This document shows, in pieces, positions 34,767-43,291 of a stretch of 64,000 nucleotides of DNA (position 1 is its first letter; each line of letters opens with the position of its first letter). The position numbers and the translations under genes are program-made. This DNA comes from Fumia sp045615345 (GTDB lineage: Bacteria > Bacillota > Clostridia > Oscillospirales > Ruminococcaceae). The stretch lies in contig JAZLER010000020.1 of the NCBI GenBank assembly GCA_045615345.1, positions 61,562 through 125,561 of the forward strand, given 5' to 3'. The notes beneath the pieces are model-generated. The model was not told where the DNA came from, searched no databases, and saw only the letters and a list, made by a program, of their open reading frames with translations.

Positions 34767-34768
34767 AA

Positions 34769-36028
34769 ATGAACAACTTTTTTGATATTGACGAAAAGAT
34801 AAAATCCCTTGCAAAGAAAAGCGAGGAAAAATGCAAAGAAGCCTTTGAAAGAATTGACGAGGTTTGTGCCTTTAATGAAAATAAGGTTTTAAAAGCTTTT
34901 GCCGATAATAGAATTTCAGCTTCCCATCTTATGGGGACAACGGGTTACGGCTATGACGATATGGGTAGGGACACCCTCGACAAGGTTTTTGCACAAAGCT
35001 TTGGCGCTGAGGATGCACTGGTGCGACATAGTTTTGTGTCGGGTACGCACGCGCTCACTGTTGCTCTTTTTGGTGTGCTCAGAACGGGGGACACCCTTGT
35101 TGCTGTGACAGGTGCACCTTATGATACTCTGGAAGAAGTTATCGGTATCAGGGGCGAGGGCAACGGTTCGCTTAAGGATTACGGAATAAATTACCGTCAG
35201 GTGGATTTACTCGAAAACGGAAAACCCGACCTTGAGGGTATCAAAGCTTCGGTTGTGGGAGCAAAGGTAGCACATATCCAGCGTTCCAGAGGATATTCTT
35301 TCCGCCCCTCACTGACAGTTGATGAAATCGGTGAAATTGTTGATGTAATCAAGAATGTAAGCCCTGATACAATTGTCTTTGTCGATAACTGCTACGGCGA
35401 ATTTGTTGAGAAAAAAGAACCTACTGAAGTCGGTGCCGACCTCATTGTAGGTTCGCTTATAAAAAATCCGGGTGGAGGGATTGCCGAAACAGGCGGCTAC
35501 ATTGCAGGAAAAAGCCATCTTATTGAGCAGTGCGCATACAGACTCACTTCCCCCGGTATCGGCAGGGAAGCAGGCTGCAGCCTTAATCAGAACAGAAGCC
35601 TTTATATGGGATTTTTCTATGCTCCTTCAGTTGTTGCCAATGCAGTTAAAGTTTCAATATTTGCAACAGCACTTCTTTCTGAGCTTGGGTTTGATGTTTA
35701 CCCCCGTTATGATGAATACCGCACCGATATTATTGCGGCAATCTCTCTCGGAAATGCTGAGAAAATGGTAGCTTTCTGTCAGGGGATTCAGAAAGGTTCA
35801 CCCATTGATGCTTATGTTTCTCCCGAACCATGGGCAATGCCCGGATACGAGTCCGAGGTCATTATGGCTGCAGGCGCTTTTACAATGGGTTCTTCTATCG
35901 AACTTTCTGCTGACGGACCTCTGCGTGAGCCTTATGCCGTATGGCTTCAGGGCGGACTTACCTACAATACGGGTAAAACAGGGGTTATGCTTGCTGTTCA
36001 GTCAATGTACGAAAAAGGTTTGATTTAA
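34769..36028 (+). CDS. PLP-dependent methionine gamma-lyase family protein (COG4100, aluminium-resistance type)
   Basis: A 419-residue PLP enzyme; ATG 34769 after GGAGAA replaces an ORF start 102 nt upstream. Visible features: DDMGRDTLDKVFAQSFGAEDALVR and SGTHALTVALFG as in Cys/Met-metabolism enzymes, VDNCYGEFVE as the cofactor Asp region, and GSLIKNPGGG with the PLP lysine (about residue 232). The COG4100 family is annotated both as methionine gamma-lyase and as aluminium-resistance protein; the true reaction is uncertain. It closes the peptidase operon. Confidence 0.85.
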   Translation: MNNFFDIDEKIKSLAKKSEEKCKEAFERIDEVCAFNENKVLKAFADNRISASHLMGTTGYGYDDMGRDTLDKVFAQSFGAEDALVRHSFVSGTHALTVALFGVLRTGDTLVAVTGAPYDTLEEVIGIRGEGNGSLKDYGINYRQVDLLENGKPDLEGIKASVVGAKVAHIQRSRGYSFRPSLTVDEIGEIVDVIKNVSPDTIVFVDNCYGEFVEKKEPTEVGADLIVGSLIKNPGGGIAETGGYIAGKSHLIEQCAYRLTSPGIGREAGCSLNQNRSLYMGFFYAPSVVANAVKVSIFATALLSELGFDVYPRYDEYRTDIIAAISLGNAEKMVAFCQGIQKGSPIDAYVSPEPWAMPGYESEVIMAAGAFTMGSSIELSADGPLREPYAVWLQGGLTYNTGKTGVMLAVQSMYEKGLI

Positions 36029-36042
36029 GTCAAATATACTAA

Positions 36043-36071
36043 AAACAGAGGGATTTTCTCTCTGTTTTTTT
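36043..36071 (+). terminator. Terminator after the PLP enzyme gene
   Basis: AAACAGAGGGA pairs with TCTCTCTGTTT (one G-U) around a short T-rich loop, followed by a T-run. Confidence 0.85.
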
Positions 36072-36094
36072 CTGCTTTTAAATACTATAAAATA

Positions 36095-36123
36095 TTGCAA
36101 AAAATGACAATTCGTGGTAATAT
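36095..36123 (+). promoter_or_regulatory. Extended -10 promoter of glnN
   Basis: TTGCAA (36095-36100), 17 nt, then TAATAT (36118-36123) preceded by TGG, an extended -10 (TGn). The start codon is 34 nt further. Confidence 0.55.
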
Positions 36124-36156
36124 TAAAAATGTATTCTTAAAGAATGGAGCATATTT

Positions 36157-38241
36157 ATGAGTTTTGATTTTTCAAAGTTTGGTTGCAATGTGTTTAACGA
36201 TAAGGTGATGGCGGAAAAACTTTCTGAAAACACCTATAAGTCTTTAAAAAAATCAATAGATTTAGGGCTTTCCCTTGACCCTCAGGTTGCGGATGAAGTT
36301 GCATCTGCTATGAAAGACTGGGCGATTTCCCTTGGTGCTACCCATTTTACTCACTGGTTTCAGCCAATGACAAGCTTTACTGCAGGTAAGCACGACAGCT
36401 TTATTTCGCTTAAAAAGAACGGCGAGGTTATAGTTGAGTTCAAGGGTAAGGAACTTATTGTAGGCGAGCCTGATGCTTCATCTTTCCCTAACGGGGGACT
36501 CAGAAATACATTTGAGGCGAGGGGATATACATCGTGGGACTGCACTTCCCCTGCTTTTGTAAGGGACAATACCCTTTATATTCCTACTGCTTTCTATTCT
36601 TATACAGGTGAAGCACTCGATACAAAAACTCCGCTTCTGCGTTCAATGGAGGCTATTAATGTTCAGGCTTTGAGAGTGCTCCGTGCGTTTGGTAACAAAT
36701 CTGCTACAAGAGTTATTCCTACAGTTGGTGCTGAACAGGAATACTTCCTTATCGACCGCGAAAAATATGAAAAACGCCTTGACTTAAAACTTTGCGGACA
36801 TACTCTTATCGGAGCAAAACCTCCCAAAGGTCAGGAGATGGAAGACCATTACTGCGGACGCATCCGCATAAGGGTTGCAAACTTTATGAAAGAGCTCGAT
36901 GAGGAACTCTGGGCACTTGGTGTTACTTCCAAAACCGAGCATAACGAGGCAGCTCCCGCACAGCACGAGCTTGCTCCGATTTTTGAATCTGTAAATATTG
37001 CCTGCGACCATAACCAGCTTACAATGGAAGTTATGCGTGAGGTTGCAAAGAAACATTCTCTTGCTTGTCTTTTGCACGAAAAACCTTTTGCCGGTGTAAA
37101 CGGCTCGGGTAAGCACAACAACTGGTCGCTTTCTACAAATGATGGTCAGAATCTTTTAGACCCCGGTAAAACTCCTTACGAAAACTTACAGTTTTTGGTA
37201 TTCTTGTCCGCTGTCATTATCGGTGTGGACAAGTATGCCGACCTTTTGAGAATGTCTGCGGCAAATCCCGGCAATGATTTCCGTCTTGGCGGTCATGAGG
37301 CACCTCCTGCAATTATCTCTATCTTTCTTGGTGAACAGCTTACAAAGGTGCTTTTCGATATTGCAACCGGTGTAAGCCCTGATAAAGCCCCTTCCTGCGT
37401 TATGGAAACGGGCGTTGCTACTTTGCCGAAACTCCCCAAAGACGACAGCGACAGAAACCGTACTTCTCCTTTTGCTTTTACAGGAAATAAGTTTGAGTTT
37501 CGTATGGTTGGCTCTTCCTCTTCAATTTCTGTTGCAAACTATGTTCTTAACACAATAGTTGCCGACAGCCTTTGCGATATCGCAGAAAGGCTTGAAAACT
37601 GTTCCGATTTCGATGGAGAAATTCATAAGATTGTATGCGAAGCTGTTAAAACTCACGGCAGAGTTATATTTAATGGTAACAACTACACCGATGAATGGGT
37701 TGAAGAAGCTCAAAAGAGAGGACTTCCCAATCTTTCCAATACAGTTGATGCAATCGGTGCGATGGTTGAACCAAAAAATATCGCTTTGATGGAACGCCAC
37801 CATGTTATGAACGAAGCTGAATGCTATTCACGCCATGAGATTATGCTTGATAACTACTGCAAGGTGGTTTCAATTGAAGGAAATACAATGGCGCAGATGT
37901 GTCGCAGGGAGTTTATCCCGTCAATTATCGCTTTTGCAGGTGAAATGGCAGACAACTATCAGAAACTTGCAAACCTTGAAATCACAAATCCTCAGATTAA
38001 GGCGATTGCAAAGGAACTTTCGGAGCTTGTTGCCGAGATAGATAATCTTACCACCGAGCTTGAAAGAGAACTCGAACAGTGCGGCAAAATTTCGGATTAT
38101 GTTGAAAACGCCGAATTCCATCGCGATAGTGTCCGTAAGCTTATGGCAAAACTCCGTGTATCGGTTGACAGGGCAGAACAGCTTGTTTCCTCAAAAGCAT
38201 GGCCTGTTCCCACATACACCGATTTGCTTTACAGAGTATAA
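36157..38241 (+). CDS. glnN: Glutamine synthetase type III
   Basis: A 694-residue protein, the length of GSIII rather than GSI (about 450). It shows the type III N-terminus (FGCNVFNDKVMAEKL), THWFQPMTSFTAGKHDSF, the ATP/metal segment VGAEQEYFLID, the stretch GVNGSGKHNNWSL and the C-terminal family extension. It makes glutamine from glutamate, ammonia and ATP, and is the typical enzyme of many gut anaerobes. GSIII forms double hexameric rings. It is monocistronic, with its own promoter and terminator; its product also feeds glutamine-dependent amidation such as that of the AsnH-like enzyme. Confidence 0.97.
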   Translation: MSFDFSKFGCNVFNDKVMAEKLSENTYKSLKKSIDLGLSLDPQVADEVASAMKDWAISLGATHFTHWFQPMTSFTAGKHDSFISLKKNGEVIVEFKGKELIVGEPDASSFPNGGLRNTFEARGYTSWDCTSPAFVRDNTLYIPTAFYSYTGEALDTKTPLLRSMEAINVQALRVLRAFGNKSATRVIPTVGAEQEYFLIDREKYEKRLDLKLCGHTLIGAKPPKGQEMEDHYCGRIRIRVANFMKELDEELWALGVTSKTEHNEAAPAQHELAPIFESVNIACDHNQLTMEVMREVAKKHSLACLLHEKPFAGVNGSGKHNNWSLSTNDGQNLLDPGKTPYENLQFLVFLSAVIIGVDKYADLLRMSAANPGNDFRLGGHEAPPAIISIFLGEQLTKVLFDIATGVSPDKAPSCVMETGVATLPKLPKDDSDRNRTSPFAFTGNKFEFRMVGSSSSISVANYVLNTIVADSLCDIAERLENCSDFDGEIHKIVCEAVKTHGRVIFNGNNYTDEWVEEAQKRGLPNLSNTVDAIGAMVEPKNIALMERHHVMNEAECYSRHEIMLDNYCKVVSIEGNTMAQMCRREFIPSIIAFAGEMADNYQKLANLEITNPQIKAIAKELSELVAEIDNLTTELERELEQCGKISDYVENAEFHRDSVRKLMAKLRVSVDRAEQLVSSKAWPVPTYTDLLYRV

Positions 38242-38244
38242 AAT

Positions 38245-38271
38245 ATGGTGCGGTAATTTTTACCGCACCAT
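38245..38271. terminator. Bidirectional terminator between glnN and the CAP-domain gene
   Basis: ATGGTGCGGTAA (38245-38256) pairs with TTACCGCACCAT (38260-38271), with A/T-rich flanks. It lies between convergent stop codons. Confidence 0.82.
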
Positions 38272-38277
38272 TAATAT

Positions 38278-39303
38278 TTAATATATCATTTCGGAAAAGA
38301 GCTGAGTCCAGTAACTTGCGCCCGAACCTTTTTCAAGGTAAGCTACTCCGATGTAACGGAATTTCGGATTTAAAATATTTTCCTTATGGGTGACAGAATC
38401 CATCCAGCCGGAAACTACATCCTCAGGGGTTTTAAGGTTTCGGGCAATGTTTTCACCTGTGCCGTCAATCTCCTGGTTTATTTCCTCAAAAACCGTATAC
38501 CAGTCGGAACCATCCGGTCTTGTGTGGTCAAATTTGAGGGAAATTTCTTCAGCGCGGATTGATGCCGCTCTTGAAAGTGCAACGGTGTAAGTCAAAGGAT
38601 TTAAATTTTCTTTTATACGGATTTCGTTTACCAAAGCTATTACTTTCTGCTCGTATTCGGTTTTCTTTGCGATATCATTCATCGAAAGAACACCATTTTC
38701 ATCAAAATAATAGGGGACAGAGTCAATAGTCTGAAATCCTGTTGCCATCTTTCCGCCGGGAAGGAGATAATAGTCCTTGCCGTAAAGTGAAAGCCAGCCT
38801 TTTTGCATAATTCCGTCCTTGCTCATATAGTACCAGTCATTTCCGTCTTTTATCCAACCGGTTTTCATAGGACCATTGGGCGAGAAGTAGTACCAGTTAT
38901 TACCTGATGAAAACCAGCCTGTTTTCATCGTGCCATCGGAATTAAGATAATACCACGCGTTATCAATCAGTTTCCAACCGGTCTGCATCTGACCGGTTGA
39001 ATTAAGATAGTACCATTTGTTATCTACTTTTTTCCAGCCTGTCTGCATAGCACCATTGCGGTCAAAATAGAACCAGTGACAGTTTATTTTTTTCCAGCCC
39101 GTCTGCATAACGCCAGAGCTGTCAAAATAATACCAGACAGAATTAAGTTTCAGCCAGGATGTTGCCTTTTTACCCGTGGAGTCTGTATAACTCCATGTTC
39201 TGTTTAAGGTTTTAACCCAACCTGCCGAAGCTTGTGTGGATGTAGAAAAAGTGACTAAAAAAGCTAAGGTACAGGATATAAAAGCTTTTAAAAATTTTTT
39301 CAT
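38278..39303 (-). CDS. Secreted CAP-domain protein with choline-binding-type repeats
   Basis: A 341-residue protein. ATG 39303 is preferred because GAGG sits about 8 nt upstream; an in-frame ATG at 39312 lies against that site. A signal peptide (about 1-27, ending QASA) is followed by about nine choline-binding-type repeats (30-215, units like GWKKVDNKWYYLNSTGQMQT) and a C-terminal CAP/SCP domain (about 225-341, with KVIALVNEIRIKENLNPL, FDHTRPDGSDWYTVFEE, NIARN and WMDSVTHKENILNPKFRYIGV). The anchor is N-terminal here, opposite to the other two wall-binding proteins in the window. CAP domains in bacteria are common in spore-coat and surface proteins; the activity is unknown. Confidence 0.88.
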   Translation of the reverse strand: MKKFLKAFISCTLAFLVTFSTSTQASAGWVKTLNRTWSYTDSTGKKATSWLKLNSVWYYFDSSGVMQTGWKKINCHWFYFDRNGAMQTGWKKVDNKWYYLNSTGQMQTGWKLIDNAWYYLNSDGTMKTGWFSSGNNWYYFSPNGPMKTGWIKDGNDWYYMSKDGIMQKGWLSLYGKDYYLLPGGKMATGFQTIDSVPYYFDENGVLSMNDIAKKTEYEQKVIALVNEIRIKENLNPLTYTVALSRAASIRAEEISLKFDHTRPDGSDWYTVFEEINQEIDGTGENIARNLKTPEDVVSGWMDSVTHKENILNPKFRYIGVAYLEKGSGASYWTQLFSEMIY

Positions 39304-39339
39304 AAAATACATCCTCTTTAAAGGGATAGGTTTTAGTTT

Positions 39340-39369
39340 ATTATATCACTTTTAAGGGGTGTTAGTCAA
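39340..39369 (-). promoter_or_regulatory. Promoter of the CAP-domain gene
   Basis: On the minus strand TTGACT (39364-39369), 18 nt, then a perfect TATAAT (39340-39345), about 37 nt before the start. Confidence 0.72.
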
Positions 39370-39433
39370 TAAAAAAGGGAAAAAGTAACAATTTGTCCAA
39401 GATTTGATTTTTAATATTTTACAAAATAAACAG

Positions 39434-39462
39434 TTGACATATCAAAATTTGTGTGATATAAT
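39434..39462 (+). promoter_or_regulatory. Consensus sigma-A promoter of infC-rpmI-rplT
   Basis: Perfect TTGACA (39434-39439), 17 nt, perfect TATAAT (39457-39462). It predicts a transcript with a leader of about 150 nt before the infC start. Confidence 0.92.
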
Positions 39463-39532
39463 CTTTAAGAACAATAAAGCAGAACAATCCGTTCTCACCC
39501 TTCGCTTTTGTGTCAGATGGGTCAATACATTA

Positions 39533-39596
39533 AAAAAGACGGAGTCTTTTTGTGTAATGGAGCGCGGACGTTTTGAGTTCGTGCATTTTTTATTTT
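39533..39596 (+). promoter_or_regulatory. infC leader with attenuator-like hairpins
   Basis: AAAAAGAC (39533-39540) pairs with GTCTTTTT (39544-39551). Then GCGCGGAC (39562-39569) pairs with GTTCGTGC (39577-39584, two G-U pairs) and is followed by the T-rich run 39586-39596: a terminator-like structure before the ribosome binding site. In Bacillus the infC operon leader is controlled by L20 through a premature terminator; this leader is well placed for the same type of control, although I did not reconstruct the L20-binding fold. Confidence 0.6.
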
Positions 39597-39617
39597 ACGG
39601 TAGTGGAGGTGCTTACC

Positions 39618-40136
39618 ATTAGCAAAAACGATTTGCTTATCAATGAAGAAATCCGTGAGAAAGAAATCAGGGTTATTGATGCTGACGGAACACAGCTTGG
39701 AATTATGTCTTCCAAGGAGGCAATGAGCCTTGCAATCGAAAGAGGTTTAGACCTTGTTAACATCGCGCCGCAGGCGACACCTAATGTATGTCGCATTATG
39801 GATTACGGTAAATACCGTTATGAGCAGGCCAAACGCGAAAAGGAAAACAGGAAAAACCAGAAAACGGTTGACACAAAAGAAGTCAGAATGTCTATGAACA
39901 TTGACACTCACGATTTTATGACCAAGGTTAATCAGGCAAATAAGTTCTTAAAGAGCGGTGACAAGGTTAAAGTTTCTGTTCGTTTTCGCGGAAGAGAAAT
40001 GGCTCATACCGAGCTTGGAAAAGATTTGCTCGATAAATTCAAAGAGGCGTGCGCTGAGTTCGGCGCAGTTGATAAGCCTGCTAAAATGGAAGGCCGAAGC
40101 CTTGCAATGTTTATTTCTCCCAAAGGAGCTAAATAA
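39618..40136 (+). CDS. infC: Translation initiation factor IF-3
   Basis: A 172-residue IF-3 with the N-terminal domain (NDLLINEEIREKEIRVIDADGTQLGIM), Lys-rich linker and C-terminal domain (VKVSVRFRGREMAHTELG). It binds the 30S subunit, keeps it free of 50S and checks the start codon. The start is taken as ATT 39618, with GGAGGTG at 39605-39611. No ATG fits; upstream GTG codons lie in the ribosome binding site itself. AUU starts are characteristic of infC and let IF-3 repress its own translation. First gene of infC-rpmI-rplT. Confidence 0.93.
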   Translation: MSKNDLLINEEIREKEIRVIDADGTQLGIMSSKEAMSLAIERGLDLVNIAPQATPNVCRIMDYGKYRYEQAKREKENRKNQKTVDTKEVRMSMNIDTHDFMTKVNQANKFLKSGDKVKVSVRFRGREMAHTELGKDLLDKFKEACAEFGAVDKPAKMEGRSLAMFISPKGAK

Positions 40137-40187
40137 ATATCTTCACAAACCGAAGAGAAACCACAAATTGATAGGAGGACCTAAGAT

Positions 40188-40385
40188 ATGCCTAAAATCA
40201 AATCTCACAGCGGTTCTAAAAAGCGTTTCAGCGTTACCAAAAACGGTTTGGTAAAACGCGGACAGATGGGTAAACGCCACATCTTGACAAAGAAAACTAC
40301 AAAGCGTAAAAGAGCTTTGCGTAAAGGCGCTTATGCTGACAAGACAGTTCAGGCTACAATCAGAACAATGATTCCTTATAAATAA
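40188..40385 (+). CDS. rpmI: Ribosomal protein L35
   Basis: A 65-residue, very basic protein with the L35 sequence pattern KIKSHSGSKKRFSVTKNGLVKRG and a C-terminal Arg/Lys-rich part ending IRTMIPYK. It is a small 50S component. The site AGGAGG precedes ATG 40188; it is between infC and rplT as in nearly all bacteria. Confidence 0.98.
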   Translation: MPKIKSHSGSKKRFSVTKNGLVKRGQMGKRHILTKKTTKRKRALRKGAYADKTVQATIRTMIPYK

Positions 40386-40422
40386 GGAAAACTAATTAAA
40401 CCGAATTTGGAGGTAAAAAACT

Positions 40423-40776
40423 ATGGCACGTGTTAAAGGCGCTATGGCAACTCGTAAGAGAAGAAATAAAACCTTGAAGCTTGCAAAAGGCTATTGGGGC
40501 GGAAAACACAAACTCTTTAAAACTGCTAAAGAAGCAGTAATGAAATCAGGACAGTATGCATATATTGGCCGCAGACTCAAAAAACGTGACTTCAGAAAAC
40601 TCTGGATCACAAGAATTTCTGCTGCATGCAAAATGAACGGAATCAACTATTCTCAGTTCATGAACGGTCTCAAAAAAGCAAACATTACTTTGAACCGTAA
40701 GATGCTTTCTGAAATTGCTATCCACGATGCTGCTGCTTTCACAGCATTGGTTGAAAAAGCAAAAGCTGCACTTTAA
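40423..40776 (+). CDS. rplT: Ribosomal protein L20
   Basis: A 117-residue protein with the L20 pattern: MARVKGAMATRKRRNKTLKLAKGYWGGKH and YIGRRLKKRDFRKLWITRISAACK. It binds 23S rRNA early in 50S assembly and in Firmicutes represses its own operon through the infC leader. GGAGG precedes the ATG. A terminator follows. Confidence 0.98.
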   Translation: MARVKGAMATRKRRNKTLKLAKGYWGGKHKLFKTAKEAVMKSGQYAYIGRRLKKRDFRKLWITRISAACKMNGINYSQFMNGLKKANITLNRKMLSEIAIHDAAAFTALVEKAKAAL

Positions 40777-40789
40777 TTTAAAAAGTTTT

Positions 40790-40819
40790 ACGCCTGAGCC
40801 TTTTAGGGCTCGGGCGTTT
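40790..40819 (+). terminator. Terminator after rplT
   Basis: An 11-bp stem, ACGCCTGAGCC with GGCTCGGGCGT (one T-G pair), loop of six, then TTTGCTCATTTTT. Confidence 0.85.
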
Positions 40820-40842
40820 GCTCATTTTTGAAAGGGTATCAG

Positions 40843-41616
40843 ATGGAAAAGATTACCGCTAAAGATAACGAAAAAATCAAGCGATATGCAAAAATTTTAA
40901 ACTCTAAAAAGTATAGGGACGAGCTTAATTTGTTTGTAATCGAAGGGGTAAAACTCTTTGAGGAAGCTAAGAGAAGTTCGGTTCAGGTTCTGCAGGTTTT
41001 TGTCACTGAAAAATTCCTTTGCCGTTATGGGGAAGAGTTTTTTGAAGAGGGGCTTGAAGTTTATCAGATTTCGGAAGCTCTGGAGAAAAAAATTGCATCT
41101 TCTCTGACCCCTCAGGGAATATATGCCATATGCAAAAAACTTGACAAACCGCTAAAGCTTGATAAAATAGAGAATAATGGGTGCTTTGTTGCCCTTTGGA
41201 ATTTACAGGACCCCGGGAATGTCGGTACAATTTTCAGAGTTGCCGATGCCATGGGGCTTTCGGGCGTTATTTTAAGTAATAATTGTTGCGATGTCTATAA
41301 TATGAAGACTATCCGTTCCGCTATGGGCTCGCTTTTCAGAATGCCTTTTCTTGTTACTGATATGAGCGATTTTTTAGATTCAAAAAAGCTTACATCATAC
41401 GCTGCTGTTGTTGACAGTGATGCTAAGAAACTGAGTGATATTAAATTTGAAAACAACAGCGTTGTTGTTATCGGAAACGAAGGAAACGGATTAAGTCCGG
41501 AGCAGGTGGCAGCCTGCGATGAGAGAATTACTATTCCGATGAAGGGTAGTGCTGAATCTTTGAATGCTGCTATGGCGGCTACTATCCTTATATGGGAAAT
41601 GGCAAAGAACTCTTAA
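40843..41616 (+). CDS. TrmH-family (SpoU) RNA 2'-O-methyltransferase
   Basis: A 257-residue SPOUT methyltransferase: an N-terminal substrate-binding part (KYRDELNLFVIEGVKLFEEA) and a knotted C-terminal domain with VALWNLQDPGNVGTIFRVADAMG, VVIGNEGNGLSPEQ and the final IPMKGSAESLNAAMAATILIWE. It methylates a ribose in rRNA or tRNA with S-adenosylmethionine; the exact site is not evident. ATG 40843 follows AAAGGG. It opens a long run of closely spaced genes reaching leuS. Confidence 0.92.
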   Translation: MEKITAKDNEKIKRYAKILNSKKYRDELNLFVIEGVKLFEEAKRSSVQVLQVFVTEKFLCRYGEEFFEEGLEVYQISEALEKKIASSLTPQGIYAICKKLDKPLKLDKIENNGCFVALWNLQDPGNVGTIFRVADAMGLSGVILSNNCCDVYNMKTIRSAMGSLFRMPFLVTDMSDFLDSKKLTSYAAVVDSDAKKLSDIKFENNSVVVIGNEGNGLSPEQVAACDERITIPMKGSAESLNAAMAATILIWEMAKNS

Positions 41617-41628
41617 GGGAGAAAGAAA

Positions 41629-42090
41629 ATGGAAAAAATCAAAAGCTTTTGCGTAAATCACGATAAACTTAAAAAAGGAATGTATCTGTCAAGAGTTGAC
41701 GGCGATGCTGTGACATACGATATCCGTATGACGATACCTAATGGCGGTATATACCTTGACAACGCGGGAATTCATACATTTGAGCATCTTTTTGCAACTT
41801 ATGTCAGAAATTCCGAGTATGCAGAAAATGTTATTTATTCGGGACCTATGGGTTGCCGTACAGGATTTTACTTTATCGTAAGAGATAAGGTGACTCACAA
41901 GGAAGCTGTTGACCTTGTGAAAAGAGCTATGATTTTTATAAAAGACTACGAGGGAGAAATTCCCGGAGTCAGCAGAATTGAATGTGGAAATTACCTTGAG
42001 CATAATCTTGAAAAAGCCAGAGAGTATGCACTTGATATGGCAAAAGTGCTCGAAAACTGGACAGCTGATATGCTCGAGTATGAAATATAG
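41629..42090 (+). CDS. luxS: S-ribosylhomocysteine lyase LuxS
   Basis: A 153-residue LuxS. Metal ligands His49 and His53 (HTFEH, with catalytic Glu52) and Cys119 (ECGNYLEHN), and the catalytic Cys76 (MGCRTGF), are all present. It splits S-ribosylhomocysteine to homocysteine and the precursor of autoinducer-2, recycling the by-product of SAM methylation. It lies between two SAM- or DNA-related genes, 12 nt after the methyltransferase gene. Confidence 0.97.
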   Translation: MEKIKSFCVNHDKLKKGMYLSRVDGDAVTYDIRMTIPNGGIYLDNAGIHTFEHLFATYVRNSEYAENVIYSGPMGCRTGFYFIVRDKVTHKEAVDLVKRAMIFIKDYEGEIPGVSRIECGNYLEHNLEKAREYALDMAKVLENWTADMLEYEI

Positions 42091-42096
42091 GAATAT

Positions 42097-43275
42097 ATGA
42101 TGGACAAAGTTATTTACTGGATATGGCTTTCAATCTGTTTCAGTATCGGAAGCGGTAAGCCTCAGCAACTTGTGGAAGAATATGATCCTGTGTACATTTA
42201 TAACAACAGGGAAGAAATCTGCAGCTCAGTTGAATATCTTACCGATAAAGATAAAACTAATTTGCGTAAAACTTCTATTGAAAAGGCGGAGAGTATTTAT
42301 AAAAGTACCTTAAAGCACGATGTAAGGGTTGTTACTTATAACGATGACGAATATCCCAAAAAGTTAAAACATATTTATTCGGCACCGATAGTGCTTTATA
42401 TTCAGGGTGACATTTCTTATCTTAATGATTCACTTGCTATTGCAATGGTAGGTACAAGAAAATGTACCGATTACGGCAAAAAAGTTACCGGTAATTTAAG
42501 TTATGTCTTGAGCCTTGCAGGGTCGGTTATAGTAAGTGGCTGCGCTGAGGGTATTGACGAATTTGCTCATCGTGGTGCTGTTAAAGCAAGGGCGAAAACC
42601 GTTGGGGTGCTTGGTTGTGGTCATAATATCAATTATCCTTCGAAAACTGCACAGGTCAGAAAAGGAATGCTCATGTGCGGTGGCGCTCTTATAAGTGAAA
42701 TTCCTCCCAATGTAAGAATGTCAGGTAGCTATTTTCCTACAAGAAACAGAATTATAGCAGGACTTTCCGATGGTGTGATTGTTACAGAAGCACCTGTGAG
42801 AAGTGGTTCACTTATTACGGCGCGATATGCCGGTGAAATGAACAGAGATATATTTTGCGTGCCTCCCTGTAATGTTTTTGATAAGGCTGTTATGGGCGTT
42901 GCTCCACTTCTAAGGGATGGTGCCAAAGCAGTATTTACGGCGATGGATATTCTTGAAGATTATGCTGTAAGATATGAAGGTAAGATTGATATAAAAAGAG
43001 CGGAGAGTTTTTCTTTTGTGGAGGAAACCAAGGATTTTCTCACCGAAAACGAACCTTTACCCGTAGCGAAAAAGAACTCTATTAAAGAAACTCCGGAAGG
43101 TCTTACAGACAGACAAATGAAAGTTTACACTCTTCTTAGTGAAGAGCCTGTCCATGTGGACGAAGTTACACAGAAATCAGGAATGGCTTGTTTTGAAGTG
43201 CTCTCGGTGCTTACAGAGCTTGAACTCATTGGTGCCATAAAGGCTCATTCAGGAAGAAGATATTCGATAAATTAA
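42097..43275 (+). CDS. dprA: DNA processing protein DprA
   Basis: A 392-residue DprA/Smf: a divergent N-terminal segment, the Rossmann-like DNA-binding core (AIAMVGTRKCTDYGK, SGCAEGIDEFAHRGAV, GVLGCGHNINYPS, FPTRNRIIAGLSDGVIVTEAPVRSGSLITAR) and a C-terminal winged-helix-like region (LTDRQMKVYTLLSEEPVHVDEV). It loads RecA on incoming single-stranded DNA in transformation. The gene is also kept in non-competent bacteria, so it does not prove competence. Start ATG 42097 or 42100; both have a poor ribosome binding site. Confidence 0.94.
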   Translation: MMDKVIYWIWLSICFSIGSGKPQQLVEEYDPVYIYNNREEICSSVEYLTDKDKTNLRKTSIEKAESIYKSTLKHDVRVVTYNDDEYPKKLKHIYSAPIVLYIQGDISYLNDSLAIAMVGTRKCTDYGKKVTGNLSYVLSLAGSVIVSGCAEGIDEFAHRGAVKARAKTVGVLGCGHNINYPSKTAQVRKGMLMCGGALISEIPPNVRMSGSYFPTRNRIIAGLSDGVIVTEAPVRSGSLITARYAGEMNRDIFCVPPCNVFDKAVMGVAPLLRDGAKAVFTAMDILEDYAVRYEGKIDIKRAESFSFVEETKDFLTENEPLPVAKKNSIKETPEGLTDRQMKVYTLLSEEPVHVDEVTQKSGMACFEVLSVLTELELIGAIKAHSGRRYSIN

Positions 43276-43291
43276 AGAAAGGTATGGTCTG

